Of a stretch of 64,000 bases of DNA, positions 21,734 through 34,808 are shown piece by piece; position 1 is the stretch's first letter; each line of letters opens with the position of its first letter. Location: NCBI GenBank assembly GCA_039545295.1, contig BCIK01000003.1, positions 248,001-312,000 on the forward strand. Direction: 5' to 3'. Under the pieces are notes generated by a model. It saw nothing but the letters and a program-made list of their open reading frames with translations. It had not been told where the DNA came from and did not search any database. Both the position numbers and the translations under genes were made by a program. The stretch is from Udeniomyces pyricola. Taxonomy: Eukaryota > Basidiomycota > Tremellomycetes > Cystofilobasidiales > Mrakiaceae.

Positions 21734-24694
21734 ATGAAGCGGGAACCTCGCCACGCACCCATCCCGAGCGCGCTCGCCGACGCGTCGACGAGCTCCAAGG
21801 GAACCACCACCACCACCAAACGCACGCCCACTACTTCCACCGTCGCGGCAGGGTCCAGTAAACGCAAGCGACCCATCGCGGATGAGGAACTCGAGGCCGA
21901 GTTGGATCGAGTCGCTGCTGGTGAGTGGTGTATCCGAGAGGGCCGTCCGCACACATGGCAGGAGATCGTTACGCGTCATTCGGCTGCCCTTGATTTAGAC
22001 TATCGTTGCACGCCGGCAAGGTTCCCGCGGGTCGTCTTGTACTGATCTTATGGACATGTGAGTGAGTGGTCGATGCGTTGCTGACATGGATGACTTGGTT
22101 TTCTTCTTCTTCTTCTTTTCACTTGGTTCAGCTAAACCCGTCGAGCTCAACACGGCCATTGAATTCGATCCAGACGGCGAAGACGAGGACGAGGACGAGG
22201 ACGAAGGTACATCTAGCGAGCGGTCTCTCTTCTCTCTCCTTGTGGCAGCTTGTCCAAACACAATCGTTGTTCTCCACATCATTTCTCACCACGCCCTAGC
22301 GATTCCTTGTTGCCTTTTCCTTTCCTCCCCACTACTCTCTCGACTTTTTGTTCCTTTCTCTTTCTTTCTTTCTTTCTTTTCGTCCTTGTTCGTCCTTCAT
22401 CACGTCAGGTTCCAAGAAAAAGTCTAAAGTCGGGGGCCTGCTCTCGAAATCCCAGCACGACGCCGCGGGCCGCCGCAAGATCCAGATTGAGTACATTGAG
22501 GATCGATCCCGTCGTCACATTACGTTTTCCAAGCGAAAAGCCGGCATCATGAAAAAAGTACGTCCCCCCCCCCCCTTCTTCCTCCTCGGCTTGACCTTGT
22601 TGACTGTTAATATTCGGTTGTTTTCTGCAGTTTGGACATGACTGATGTGCCTTGTTCTTCCCGCTCCTTTCTGCTTATGTTCTCGCTTGTTTCATCGTTG
22701 TAGGCGTATGAACTCGCTACTCTCACGGGGACTCAGGTGCTTCTCCTCGTCGTCTCGGAGAGTGGTCTAGTCTACACTTTCACCACGCCCAAGCTCCAGC
22801 CTCTCGTCACGGAACCCCAAGGCAAGAACCTCATCCAGGTGCGTTTGTCATCAGCTCTTCGTGTTTTTCTTTTTGCTTGCCTGTCCTTTCAAATGAAACG
22901 AAAGGGTAAGAATTCGTAGCTGACTTGCTCTTATTCTTGGTGGGAATGTTTGATTTTGTGAAGGCTTGTCTGAATGCCGCCGAAGGCCAGACTGTCGAAG
23001 AGCACGTACGTCCAAGACTGCGCTCACTTTATGTTCTTAAAAATGACCTGTTGAAGGCTTGGTCGCGATGGGATATCACGAGACGACATTGACGCTGTCT
23101 TCTTGATCTCGAACCCGACCAGATTCGAGCCGCTCATGCTAATGCCCTAGCCGTGGCGTCGAGATCGCATGCTACTGTAGCCAAGACTGAGGATAAGGGT
23201 GGCGATGATCCCATGAGTGGAGGAGAAGAGGACAGTGAAGATGGAGAAGAATATCAGGGAACAGAGGCGCCGATGCTGAACGAGCCAGGAGACTCGGATC
23301 CGGAAGAGGAAGATGAGGAAGGTCAGATCCCTCCGGTCACTGGGACAACCAGTCGACCTCGACAAGCTGACCGAGCCGCTCAGTCCAAACCCGCCAAGTT
23401 GATGACTCCCTCCAATGTCGGCTCCCGTCTGCCTCCCGCCATGAGCTCTGCTCGTTCTCGTAAGGCCAAGAACGCAGTACCGCCTACGATGGGGATGATG
23501 TCGGTCGAGTCCGGTGCTAGGTTGGAGCCGTCGCCCACCTTGTCCAGCGGAGGTGTCCAACAGACGCAGGCTCGCTCTCATGCCATGGCCAATTATCAGC
23601 AGCAACAGCGCGAGTACCATCAGCAGCAACACAAACCAACGCAGACCTCGCCGAGGTTACCTATGCAGCCGCATCCGCATCAGGTACCAACGTCTGCGCC
23701 AATGTTCTCCCCGATGCGTAGCGCAGCTTCTCATTCAGCCCACCACCAACAGCAGCAGCAACACCGTCAGCAGGCGCCCTATGCGCCATACCCTCAATAC
23801 CCAAACGAACTCGATACGACCCCTCGTCTTTACAACTCGTCCAACCATGTCCCTTCGTCATCATCGTCGTCCTCTGCTTCTCATCCACGTTCTCATGCTT
23901 CTTCGCCTATGATCCCACCGGCTCCACCCCTTTCCCCGTCTTCACACTCGCGCTTATCGAGTTCGGCGTCGACGAACCATCCTCTGTCGCCACCACCTAC
24001 AGGTGATCATACCTCTTCGTTCGTTGGTTCGTTGCAGCAGCAGCAGCATCAGCAGCAGTCTCAGCAGCAGTCTCAGCCACCCTTGTATCATTATGCTCAT
24101 CGTCCGCAGCACCAGCAACAACAGCAGCAGCAGCAGCAGCAAGCCCTTTTCGCTATGCACCCACTCGAAAATTCACAGCTTGCCAAACATCAACCTTCAC
24201 CATCTCATTCGCACTCCTACCATGAGGTTCCTCCATACGAGAACCAAAGAACCACCACCAGTAGTGGTAATGGTAGTGGTAGTAGTAGCCATCATCACGC
24301 TCAAGCTCAGGATCATCATCCCAGTAGCTCCGGTCAATCGTTCCATCCTCATCACTACACCCATCTCTACGCTCAACCTCACTCCCAACAGCATCGACAA
24401 CAACAACAACAACAAGATCATCTTCAACCACAACATCAACACCACCTTCATCCTCATCAACAACAACAACAGCAACTGCAACTGCAACAACATCAACAAC
24501 ATCATCCGCAATTCATCAGTCCGAGTGAGCTCGGGCCGAACCCAGCTGCTCTCGATGGCCCGGACAACGACGATGACGACGACGACGATGACGACGACTT
24601 GGGCGCGCTAGGGGGAGGAAGCATGGAGATGGAGGATGATATGCAAGGGTTGGAGTCCAACTTGAATCTCAGCCATATGGCCAAAGTGTGGTGA
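21734..24694 (+). CDS. MCM1: SRF/Mcm1-type MADS-box transcription factor
   Basis: Six exons: 21734-21920, 22132-22206, 22409-22557, 22704-22838, 22964-23005, 23123-24694; 719 residues. An acidic run (EDEDEDEDE) precedes the MADS box at about residues 108-165. The box includes GRRKIQIEYIEDRSRRHITF, then SKRKAGIMKKAYELATLTG. A SAM-like extension (VVSESGLVYTFTTPKLQPLV) marks it as SRF/Mcm1 type rather than MEF2/Rlm1 type. Mcm1 binds CC(A/T)6GG sites as a dimer and works with mating-type, cell-cycle and metabolic cofactors. The C-terminal 520 residues come from one exon and hold many Gln and His runs (for example poly-Gln near 24118-24141) and a late Asp run (24568-24597), as in an activation region. 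The gene symbol is assigned by domain type. Confidence 0.9.
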
Positions 24695-26082
24695 TGGAAG
24701 AGAACACATTCGGCCGGGAGAGAAGGGGAGGGGAGGTGTTTAGTTTGAGACGGTCTTTCGATACATCAACGCAAACGAGTTCATTCAACGTTTCTTATCC
24801 TTTATCTCGTTTTCTGTCTGTTTTTTTTTCTTTCTTTCTCTTCTTTTTTTCTTCTTGGATATGGTTTTGATCCATCTCGGTTATCGATATCTCGACCATT
24901 CTTTCCCTTCGATCCCTATCTCTCTCTCTTATCTCTCTAATCCCCCCCCCTTATGTCATCTTTCTTTTCCTCTTCTTTCCTCATCGTTTCTCTTTCTCTC
25001 TTTTTTTGTTTTGTCTTGTCATCCCTTCGCAATCTTCATCCTCGGTGTCTCCCCTTCTCTTTCTCTCTCTTTCTCTCGTTATATCAGTAATCAGTCATCA
25101 AGAATCCTTCTATGTATACCCTACGTTATACCATGTCCGTCCGACCTATCGACTCGACCCCCCCCCCCATCCCGGCCCGGCCAGGCCAAGCCGAGCCCAC
25201 CGGCTAGCCGCCGCCGAAAACCAAGCCTCATCGTTCTGCTTTAATCTGTCTCTGTCTTCTCAAGCTTCTCCCTCCTTATTTCAAATCTTCCATCCCAACC
25301 GTGAACTTCTGTCCTCCTCTAGTCATTCCATCAAGAAAAAAAAGGGGGGGGGGGAACCAGAAAATGAAAAAGAAGAAGAAGAAAAAAAGACACCCCACTC
25401 CTAGGCCTTCACAAGAAACGGCCTTCGGATCGTGGGAAATCATGTACACATCAAGGTCGAATCAGAAAGAAAAAAAAAAGCTGTGCGAGAAAAGAGACGG
25501 AGAGAGAGAAACTTGTTTGAGTTCGAGAAAAGGAGAGTTTCAATAACCATAATAAAAGAAGAAAACAAAAAAAAAAGCCGCGACGGTGGCTATCATTTTT
25601 TGTTGTTCCCTTCTTAGTTTGGTTTTGTTTGGTTGGTCTGTGTCATCTATCTGATGGCCCACTTGAGAAGAAAAAACTTGAATAAAAACAGAAGAAAAAA
25701 AAGAGAGGAAATAAGAGGGGAAAACCAAACGCACGACAGAAAGGAAAAAAGCAAGCGAAGAACGAAAGAGAGAGAAAGGGAGGAAAGAAAAAAAAAACCC
25801 CGGACGGGTAACGCGTTGATGACGACGAGAGCTGGGAGTCGGTCGAGATGGAGAAACTGAGGGGAAACAGTCGAGAGAGAGAGAGAAAGACAGAAGGGGG
25901 ACAGAGAGGTCAAGCTAAGGAGATATAGATGAGTGTTTTTCTTTTCTGGAGGAAAAATAACACGATGGCAAGATGTCGAGAAGAACAAGAAAAAAACCAA
26001 ACAAGTCGGAAAAGCAAAGACTAAGAAGAAGGGACAAAAGAAAAAAGAACAAGAAAGGAGCACGTTGACATCGTCATCCACA
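24695..26082. other. Convergent intergenic region with C/T to G/A switch
   Basis: 1.4 kb between the MADS-box stop (+) and the Rho GEF stop (-). From 24780 to about 25330 the + strand is C/T-rich; from about 25330 to 26060 it is G/A-rich. Each half is therefore pyrimidine-rich on the sense strand of the gene it follows. No gene is supported. Confidence 0.6.
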
Positions 26083-29000
26083 TCATCGAATGGATTGCAT
26101 GCGGTTGTAAGCGATCGGTCCCGCATAACCATCCGGTTGACTCGCGCTCCCGTTGCGCGAGGGAGGCATCGACTGGTAAGGCGACGAAGATGACGAGTGC
26201 GGTGGCGGCGCAGAAGAGAGCTGATCGTGAGAGGAGTAGTATGCCATGGTCGATTGAGGCGAGCGATGACTGTTGGGTCCGCCAGCATAAGCTTGATGAT
26301 ACTGCTGAGATTGATAGTGCTGTTGCCTCATGATGAGCGACGCGGGAGCGGGTCCATCGAGAAGGATTGTGGGGTTGAGTTCGTAGCTGCGACAAGAAAA
26401 AATTGCGGCCGACAGTGTGATGGACAGATAAAAGTGATGGTCAGTTTAATGGAAGGCCCACACACACATGAACTATCCAACAAACAAGCGACTTACACCA
26501 TCTGAGGCGTTCCAGGTTTTCCCGATACCTTGGGTCCATCCATACAAACGTGAATTCGCGCCTGCAGAGGATATGAAGCGATTAGTCACGCGCAAGACAA
26601 TGAGAACGACGCATCAGACCAAAGCTTGTATATCCCACGGATCACTCCTGCGCCGCGTAGCGGATCATGAAAGAAAGAAAGAGATAGAGGGAAATGAAGG
26701 GGTGAAGGAAGCGGGCAACGAACCTCTGTCGATGCTGTCTCCTCGCTATAACCGTTAGCGCCGGGAGTAAGTTGATTGCTGGTATTGGTACCACTGCCAT
26801 CCCAAACGCATTTGATGTCGGTACCCGTGATGATCTGAACAAGCTTGCCCGTGTCGATTCGACGGACTGCGTTGCACAAACAGAGACCAACATCTCTCGG
26901 TCAGAAACCAAGAAGCTTCATAGAACAAACAAGCCCAAGTCAAGATAGTATGACGAACCCTCGATAAAGTTCCATGAGAAGAGCAGGATATGCCTGATTG
27001 ACGTGAGCAAGGCATGGAACGTGCAAAAGATCAGTCATTCCGTTCCTTTATTAAGGAAAAAAGGAGAGAAAAAAAGACAAGCCGCTTGAAAGGACCAGGA
27101 AAAGATAGGTTACGAACGGTGGGTGGAAAGCCACCGATTTGGGGACCGTCTCCCATTCGATGGGTCGGAAATCTCGAGAGGGCTCGCCGTGTTTCTCGAC
27201 GAACAAACCAAAGTCTGAAGGAAGAGTAGGAAAAAAAGGTAAGTTAAAACGCGCAAGAAAAGAGGCAGGGAAGAGGCTCGTTGGGACTGATTGTCTCAGA
27301 GCAATTTCAACAAAGACCAGACAGCAGGTGACCATGGAATGGGTGGCGACGACTCACTGTTATAGCACAATAAGAACTCAGTCTTCAACCGTCAAACAAG
27401 AATCATTTAAAATCAACGAACGAAGGGAACGTCTGTCAAATTCTGTTCGGCACCCTTCGCAAGTTTGACACGGCACACTCAAGCCCGGACGACTCACACT
27501 CGTCGAACGGAACATGCCGAGTGGGGTTGCTCCTTCGCATCTTTTGACAAGAGCCGCGATTGCCGAGTTCTCGCGGATCCTCTGGGGATGGAAGATCGGG
27601 ATCGTACCACCTTGTAAGCTAGACACATAACGTCGTGTTTCGAGAAGAAAAATCGATATTTCAAAGAGAGAATCGTCAGCACCTGGCCGGACTTCCAACG
27701 GTATTCCAAGCTAGTAACAGGGACACGTACTTAGTAAGATCCATAATCTCGAACCCTTTCGCACAGACGATGGCCAGCTTCGCCATGAGGTACAAGACAT
27801 TGCGAGCATCGGACGGAATGAAAAAGTCCTGCAGAGGAAAGTAAGTCCAATTGATCATCAGCATCGAAGAAAGCTAAAGTGTCAATCACCCAAACCTATC
27901 ATCTATATTCGTTGCATGGACATTATCGTGTCTCCTGGGCACCTGATAGTTCGCGATGACTCACTTTGTACACTCTGAACCCCGCGCCTGTCCGGTTCCC
28001 GCCCCCGAAGAAGTTCCGTCGACCATGGTCCACTCTCGCCTCGATAGGGACGGGTTCGAGGACGCGAAAGACAGAGTCAAGTTGCTTGCGCTTCATATAC
28101 GTGACGAGGGTTCGTCCCGAGAGTTGACCGACTGAGAAGAAGAGGACGTGTCCATTAGAGGATAGGCGATCCGGACCGCGCTGCGTCGCTGATGATGGGG
28201 TGTTGGTTGAAGGAACAAGGGCTTCTAGCTGGTACGAGAAGAGGGAGTGATCGGCGAGAACGAGGAACATGGAAAAGTCCTGCAACACGGCACACTGCAT
28301 AACGTTCTTGACGTGGAGAACTTTGCTGAAGGCTGAGGGAGAAGGCGCCGCGGATCAGCTAGGAAATTACTTGGACAACGCCAACAGAGCGGAAGAACGT
28401 CTAACGTACATATCGATTGTCCTTTCATTCCAATCCAGACACCCTCGTCCGATCCGATGGCGACTAATTCTCGACCGTCTCGCGTGGCTGACAAGAAAAA
28501 AGGTGGGCAAGGCGATAATAGTTTGCAAAAAGAAAACGAAAGACGATTGACAGAACAGCACGGCATGCGGAAGGAAGACTCACTGAACGGAACCGAACAC
28601 GTCACTTGACCTGCAAACGAAGTCGCATCTGCAGCTGATTGCTTCGCTGACGAGGCTTGGGGTGCAAACGACCCCGACTTGAAGAGTGTCTTGTCGTTCA
28701 CGATACCCAATTCAAAGACCTACACCAAAGCGTTGGCGTCCATCACCAAACGTATATATATATACAAGAATCGCAACCGAGTTTGTCAGTTCGAATTTTG
28801 AACCAATGTTTGCAGACCTTCATGCCAGCTCGCACCTTGTTAGAATCGGCCACGACATCGCTCAGCGTCTTCGCCTCCTGGAGCTTGGTCTTCCAAAGAG
28901 CCTGCGTAGTTTCGCTGTCCGCCCAGAGGACGTAAGTCCCACCCATGACGCCACTAGACTTGACAATGTACGTAAAGGGGAATACGAGCTTCGAATCGGC

Positions 29001-32000
29001 TTCGGGATTGGCTGGATGTTCGCCCTTGTCCTTGCGACCGATGATGCCACCTGAAAGAGTCGAGCTCGTGCGAGCAATGGGCGGCCCAAAGTCACCAACG
29101 TCAAGCAAGTCGAGAGGGATAGGCTGAGAGAACCAGGTGATGGACACAACAATGTGAATTCAGAAGGCATTAAGAAAGAACGCCGACATGATCGATGGGT
29201 CTGTCTCGACATCGGAAATGGAAGGAAGACAAAAACATACGCGTTTCTGAACGACATGCTTCGTCTGCCCCTCATCTTTCTTGCCTTCGCGGACCTTCAT
29301 AACGCGGGTGGTGACGAGATAATTGTCAAAGAGAAGCACAAAGATCTGCACGTTGTCCGGTTGACGGAGATAACCTTTATGGATAAGTTGCCGGTTGGGG
29401 TTCATGATGTCGATATCGAGGATCTGCGGGCGCAATTGTGTAGAGAGTCAAGGGAAGAGGGGACGTGTATGTCAGAGTCGTCGCAAGGCTATTTAACCAA
29501 TAGATCACCATAGCCAAACATCAAGTAGTCACGCATCGCTCGGTGATTCAATAGCCACGACCGATCAACTCACCACACTATCCGTAAACCTCGCCTCGCT
29601 CGGAACTGTAAGGCTATCCTTGAGACTCCACATCTCGATCTTGACCTGAGCTTCTTCGACGGCCTTGTCGGTTTGAGCAGCGACGATTTTGAGTTCCTCC
29701 ATGACGCCCTTGATCTCTTCGGTCGGAAGTCCTTCCTTCAGGCTCAGCTTCTCGACTTCCTTGAGCAACAGATCGTACCGGAGGAGGCGAGGGATTGGTC
29801 GATTGATGAAATCTCGCATGTCTTTTCGATGAGCTTGGGCTTTGCGGGTACATTGCTGTATGGGTGGTCGCACAGGATGGCATCATCAGAGCGACATGTA
29901 ACAACATGGGGAGACGTCAGAAAGTCAGTCAATACAGCATCAGCAAGTGTGACAAAAAAAGATTGCTTTTCCGAAGCCACACCCACCTCGAAGAACTCTT
30001 TGAACGCCGGATTGTTCCTGATCTCGCGATCAATCTTCCACTTCGCAATCGGGTAATTCGCCGCATAATCGCGGTAGATATCGCCCCATTGCAACAGGGC
30101 ATCAAAGATGAGGTCCGTGACGGACCCGATGACGGGGTGCTGATCGCGTTGTCGCTTCGTCAGCCGGGCGAGGAGGTTCCGATGGACGGCTAAAATCGCT
30201 TGGTAGTTGCCAAAAACCTCGGCGATCCATCGGTTGAGACGATCGGACCCGATGATGGGAGGGTTAGCTTTGCGAAGCGGGATGGTGTAGAGCTAGGATG
30301 GACACCAACGAGCAAAGCAAAACGAAGACAAAGAACAGAACGAAGTCAGGAACTAAACGTATCAGCGGTGAATCGGTCGATTGCTACACTGCCGATTTGA
30401 GGTTCAAGCAGGCAAAGGTCTTACCGATTCGAACGAGGTTAGATCGGCAACGTATTCGATTTCTCCCTTGATGATCTCGAAGATAACGCTATGCACAGGG
30501 AGCAGGGAGGCGGAAAAGGAGGAGAGAAGAGGGGGGAGGGGGCAGGTCTCAGCTTTATCTCCTTCTTAAAGTCCACAACATCGTTACCAAAACAAAAGCA
30601 AAAAAAAGTCAATCAGACCAAAACTCACTGTTGCCTCTTCTGAACCTCCTTTGGGACCGTTGCCAAATCTTCCTTGGACACAAAGTCGTGCCAACCCATC
30701 TGTTCATGAGGGCCTCGACCGTCGCCTGCCTGGAAGCCCAGCAATTTACCCTCGAGGGCAAATTTGGCAATCGCCTCGTCAGCCTCGCGGCAGAACTCGG
30801 CATCGATCTCGTCCGAAGGCGTTTCAGCTATGATAGCGGCGAGGAGCTTGTGGTAGCGTTGAAGCCTACAGTCATTTTTGTTTATCGATGGGGGGAGAAA
30901 ATTTACAAAAGAAAGATTGCAGGGAAAGGAATGAGAGGGGAACGAGGAGAGCGACGGCTTGTCAGTCAAGGCCACAAAAAAAAAAACATTCCGTATCAAA
31001 AGAATAGACCCACTGTGCAGCTGGTCGGTTGAGGAACCGCTTCAAGTCTCGTCCCCTTGCTTCCGGGGTATGACTCGCCCGCTCCACGAACACCTTGAGC
31101 TCCGGGAATTCCGCCATGGCTTCCTCGAGTTCCCGTTCCGCACCGGATATCCTCGAAAGGTAGGTCGAGTAAAGCCCCCGTAACTCGCTTGCGGCATGGA
31201 GGAAGATGTCGCCAATGGTGTGGATTGTTGGGAGTTGTTCGCGTTGACGGACGATGAACAGCTCGAGAAGACGTTCGTTAGCGACCCGGATGGCAGGAAG
31301 GTTGGAGAACACAGATGAGAGGAATCGTTCGAGTCGTTCCGGTGGGTGCACAATAGGAGGTTCGGCGGCTCGGAGAGGCAGAACAAAGAGCTGGAAAGCG
31401 AGACCATGATTGATTGGGGTTCAGCAAGTGGAGGTAATCACACAGGGGAAAGTCGAGAGGAGTCAATTTCCATGCTCACCGTATCGATAAGCATAAGATC
31501 TTCTCGATACTGCTCTTCTTGGAGAATCGTAGTGTGGATCGCCTCTGGACTCGAATCGACAATCATATGCAGGGAGTGAAATCATCAGTCAACGCACACG
31601 CCTTCAAGTCCGTATCTGTGTGGTTGGTGCATAGAGTGATCCGTGCCAGCTTTACTCACCCTGACGTTTGACTTCGGACTCGGTCAGACTTCTCAAAATG
31701 AGTGGGTCGACCGTCTCGGCCCAGGTACGCTTCCTTTGACGAGGCTCGACCTGGACGGATGCCGTGCTATTGAATCTAGATAGGAAGGAATCCTGATACA
31801 CAGGAAGACAATGTCGAAGATTGCGTGAGGAGAATCATGGGCAACAGAGGGACGCACGGAACGAGCATCGTCAGGTCATTATCGCATCAGGAAAGAACCG
31901 CAAAGAACCCAAGGTTTGACATTCATCCTGCACCCTCTGACGTCCAAAACGGTGGAGTCGATAGTCGCAAGCGCACTCACAAAATCTCCTTTATGGGGGC

Positions 32001-34808
32001 ATCTGGGCGAGTAGCAGTTCCCATCTCCTGTACAAGACGGGCTGTAGCATTTCGTAAGTGGCACAAAGATTCCCGTCGGCATCTCGGCTGGACCCATACT
32101 CGCCCCCGCTTCCGATTCATCCAAGAACATGAACACTAAGGACCGACAAATAAGAGCGTTACATGTCGATCAGCGAGCTGGATATCTCAAAAGGGAAACC
32201 AGCGGCTTTGAGCGTACCATCGTCCAGGGAATCTGTCAACGGCATATCCTCAAAGTCGACTTCGATGAAGTAAAGCTGGCTCTTAAGTGACTTGGCGACT
32301 TCCAGAGCGGCTCGACGATCGTTTGGGTTATGGCGTACGCGAGGCGGCATAAAAGTCTGGATCGCAGACTGAGTACATCAAGGCAGAAAGATAAAACGTC
32401 AATTCCCTCGCTCGACACCAAGGGGCAGAAGCATGACTCTCGAACCACTGCAAGACGACGATATGAAAACTTCTGGTATCCGGGACTCACAACGATGTCC
32501 TTTCCCGTGAAACTCTCATGGAACGGCAAGCTCCCCTTGATATGCTCTCCTCGGACGACCTTGTCGCGCAGCTGAACGGCCACGTTGCTCATCAAACTTG
32601 GATCAAAAAACCTTAAGACATCTTCCAGATCCTCTTCTTCCTCTGTGATGCCTAGGTAGTCACGCTCGTCGTTGGAACCATCGAGACGCAAACCAAGCTG
32701 ATCAAACGGGCTCCGACCATTGGCAAGCGTCGCGAGAGGCGGCGAATATTCCTCGTTGCTGTTGTGACGAGCTAAATTGACGGTACCTCGGTTCGGTGAG
32801 GTAGACGCGGAGTTGGGGTCAAGGTAGTGATGTTGATGATGAGGTTGTCGAAGAGATGCACTCGAAACTGAAGAGTATAGGGCACGAGGAGAGTCTGCTG
32901 GGCTCGCCTCGGCCACGGGGTAGAAAGAAGAGAGAGTCGAGTTGCTCGCGTTGCGATTGAGAGAGTGAGCCATCGAGTAGGCGTCAGGCGCATAGCCGGG
33001 CGAAGCAGGGGGATACTGCGGTGAGGAACCACTCAAACCTCGCGAGGTCGAGTAAGGCGCGGGAGATGACGGCATGGAACTCGCTGGGGAGTGCGAAGCG
33101 GCAAGAGTTGAGATTCCGCTGCCCGATGGGTAACGGCGGTCTGAGTTGGACAGATACGAGTAGGGCTGGGATGAGACAGAGCTCGAAGGATGTAAAGAAG
33201 AGGTTACCGAGGTGTGAGATGTATAGGAGGGCTGAGCCGAAGATGAAGGACCAAAGTTGTTGTTGTGAGAAGCAGATGAAGACTGAGAAGAGTAGGACGC
33301 AGGAGGAGGTGGCGGTGGTGGTGATATTGACGGATCAGACGGCAGCGCTCGAGGGGAGTGAGACGAAGGTGGTGCATGATAGTCTGAGCCATCAGCCGTC
33401 CTAATGGGGCTCGTACCGAACCCGCTAGAGCGCGGTCTCGAAGACGAGGTAGGGGGAGAAGGTAGCTGGCGCACTCTCTCTCTCGTCTTGACATCTTGCG
33501 TCGATCCTCCACTATGCTGCGATGGCCCATACCTCTCACTACCCCTACCTCCGGCGGAAATCGACCTCAACTGAGCCAAGCTAGTCTCATGGTCAATGCG
33601 ATGGGACCCCGGACCTGACGTCTGAGCACGACTTGGTGCGTATGACGTTGGAGATTGATGAGAAGGATTGCGTGGGTAGTACGCGGCAGGCGCAGCGTAA
33701 GGATCCGCGGCCGCAGGGAACGAAACAGCGACGGGTGATTCGTAGACGGTGTCGGTGAGCTGATATCTGGGCGTGCTTGATGAATTCGGAGCAGCAGTCA
33801 TCAATGAGGGGGACTGGCCAGGGTGAAAGGCGTTGTAAGGGGCATGTGCCGCCGCAGAGGACGTCGACACGTCACGATGAAGTCCATTCGGGCCGGCTGG
33901 CGAGGCACCACGTGGAAAGGCATGCGTTCTGTTGGAATCCACAGGACTGCTGGCGTAGAGATCGTAAATGTCCTGAGCGTTCGTGCTGGATGGAGAAAAA
34001 TCATGACAAAAGACGCAAAAGACAGAGAAGAAGAATAGGCCACGCGAAAGCATCGTCGGCGTGAAGCAGGTTAGTTCTGAAATTGAGCAGGCACCGCACA
34101 TCCTTCACACCGGAAGGACATCGCTGAGCAGTATACCATTTAGTAAACAGTGCCTTGGATGACCTGGGACTAAATGCAGCAAGGCCATGACCAGTCGAGC
34201 GGCATTCTTGCTCCATCCCATCGAACCTCATGCCCCCTTCCCCCCCCCCCCCCTCCCCCCCCGCAGTCTTGATCGTTCTTTGCTCCCCTCTTCCGACTCC
34301 CCCCTATGCTCTCTCTCTCTTTGGTTTGCGCCAATCAACTAAAGATGCAGCTAAATGTTTCGTTAAGGGTCCAACATGTACTCCTCGACCTCTGCTCACG
34401 CTTGGCCCGAAAGTGAAGGTTGGCATACAGCGTATCACCCACCACCCAAGGTGCTTGAACCCCCACCCTGTGCTTTTCTGTCGCACTTGCTCGGTGCCTC
34501 GACTACAGTATCATCGGAGCATGTGACCATACAGCTGATAGCAGCAGGTACTACGATGTCTGCGACCAGACCAAATTTGTTTGAGTAGCGAGGACCAAGG
34601 CAGGGATGATGGGGTATCGTGGGTTTCGCCGTCGATATATCTCTGACGCGGTCCCATCTCCTCCTCTTCGACCATCCCTTTCGAATCCGATGTCGCGATA
34701 AGCCATAAGTCTAAGGAGGATGGGCAGAACTCACGATTGTCGATAGTCTCGGGGTGGGGGAGGGGGTGGAGGAGGAGGGGGAGGGGATTGCCGTGGTGGG
34801 CCACTCAT
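26083..34808 (-). CDS. ROM2: Rom2-like Rho1 guanine-nucleotide exchange factor with tandem DH domains
   Basis: 24 exons: 34808-34735, 33985-32491, 32356-32218, 32135-31981, 31792-31660, 31544-31480, 31390-31014, 30865-30629, 30488-30425, 30292-29987, 29855-29574, 29423-29241, 29123-28836, 28719-28584, 28487-28410, 28332-27965, 27828-27731, 27618-27498, 27382-27358, 27214-27118, 26993-26959, 26866-26724, 26561-26497, 26386-26083; 1,755 residues in one frame. Order: disordered Ser/Pro region to about 480; DEP domain about 490-570; Cys-rich segment (CYSPSC, CYSPRCP) about 575-620; DH1 about 662-860; DH2 about 890-1090; PH about 1110-1265; CNH about 1310-1655; polar tail. Rom2 proteins activate Rho1 at growth sites in the cell-wall integrity pathway. 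DH1 holds QYREDL and DLKRFLNRP; DH2 holds EYVADL and DMRDFINRPIPRLLRY. Exon 1 lies 750 bp upstream, so the start is less sure. Confidence 0.88.

Noticed and set aside
29987..31660. Splitting the Rho GEF into two tandem genes, one per DH block
   Set aside because: Exon 8 ends in phase 2 and joins exon 9 in frame, giving the KRQ-VIFEII lead-in; there is no stop, poly(A)-like tail or promoter-like gap between the blocks.
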